The notes under the pieces: model-generated | Databases searched by the model: none | Told to the model about the DNA's origin: nothing | What the model saw: only the letters and a program-made list of their open reading frames with translations | Shown: one piece after another, positions 63,808 to 64,000 of the stretch | Layout of the letters: each line of letters begins with the position of its first letter | How positions within the stretch are numbered: position 1 is the stretch's first letter | Source of the DNA: Adlercreutzia rubneri | GTDB lineage: Bacteria; Actinomycetota; Coriobacteriia; Coriobacteriales; Eggerthellaceae | Reading direction: 5' to 3' | Assembly: GCF_009755265.1 (NCBI RefSeq) | Contig: NZ_WPOO01000002.1 | Location: 1 to 64,000, forward strand | Length of the DNA stretch: 64,000 nt | Program-made: the position numbers and the translations under genes

Positions 63808-63900
63808 TGGCGGAGGAGGAGGGATTCGAACCCTCGTCACCGGGAGCACCGGTGAAACGGTTTTCGAGACCGCCGCATTCAACCACTCTGCCACCCCTCC
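63808..63900 (-). tRNA. tRNA-Ser(CGA)
   Basis: 93 bases on the minus strand. The acceptor GGAGGGG pairs with CTCCTCC, the anticodon loop CTCGAAA gives CGA, a long variable arm is typical of Ser, T-arm GGTTCGAATCC, and CCA is encoded (63808-63810). Confidence 0.94.
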
Positions 63901-63970
63901 GCAGGGGCGATGCGCCGCCTAAAGGGGCGCCATATCAAAGCGAGCCTGGAAGAGGCTCGCGGGATAAGTC

Positions 63971-64000
63971 TGGCGGAGAGATGGGGATTCGAACCCCAGA
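63971..64000 (-). tRNA. partial tRNA, cut by window end
   Basis: The minus strand shows a 3' tRNA end: T-arm with GGTTCGAATCC, acceptor strand CTCTCCG and CCA (63971-63973). The anticodon lies outside the window. A second Ser tRNA is possible but unproven. Confidence 0.8.

Overview
The window looks like the chromosomal replication-origin region of a high-GC, Gram-positive actinobacterium, most likely a gut member of the Coriobacteriia (Eggerthellaceae-like). The reasons are the GC-rich coding style, the rpmH-rnpA-yidD-yidC-jag-rsmG-parA-parB block beside dnaA, dnaN-recF-gyrB-gyrA on the other side, and the coriobacterial style of the surface proteins. Genus and species are not claimed.

Layout. 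(1) 1-10.6 kb: tRNA-Arg(CCT), a degenerate M28-peptidase-like membrane protein, a coiled-coil membrane protein, a DinG-type helicase/exonuclease, an unknown membrane-anchored protein, D-Ala-D-Ala ligase and RlmN. (2) 10.6-19.2 kb, minus strand: parB, parA, rsmG, jag, yidC, yidD, rnpA, rpmH, dnaA and a GHKL-ATPase/winged-helix fusion, with four parS sites in the gaps. (3) 19.23-19.92 kb: a gene-free, AT-rich oriC with DnaA-box-like sites. (4) 19.9-27.2 kb, plus strand: dnaN, recF, gyrB, gyrA. Genes diverge from oriC on both sides, so nearly all are on the leading strand. (5) 27.2-28.8 kb: a candidate type I toxin/antisense-RNA locus, a bifunctional nuclease, tRNA-Ile and tRNA-Ala. (6) 28.8-56.7 kb: an accessory region with four large surface proteins (two split by 2-nt frame changes in AT-dinucleotide tracts, one lacking a normal 5' end), a SipW-type signal peptidase, two truncated Rpn-family genes, two DUF4143 AAA ATPases with tandem repeats upstream, an IS256-family element inside an IS3-family element, and two DUF3800 genes, each preceded by a short structured-RNA candidate. 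Gene fragments lie between them. (7) 56.8-64 kb: return to core genes (TraX-like, CPBP protease, J-domain protein, TypA/BipA, a parvulin lipoprotein, an ABC ATPase) and two tRNA genes on the minus strand, the last cut by the window end.

How it fits together. The core provides replication initiation (DnaA, clamp, RecF, gyrase), origin segregation (ParA/ParB/parS), protein insertion (YidC) and RNA processing or modification (RnpA, RsmG, RlmN, Jag). The accessory region is rich in surface adhesins and recombination debris. The best candidates for undescribed biology are the duplicated DUF3800-plus-RNA modules, the convergent toxin/antisense locus after gyrA, the ATPase/winged-helix gene beside oriC, and the coding-frame switches in the adhesin genes. 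All calls come from reading the sequence; no database search was possible.
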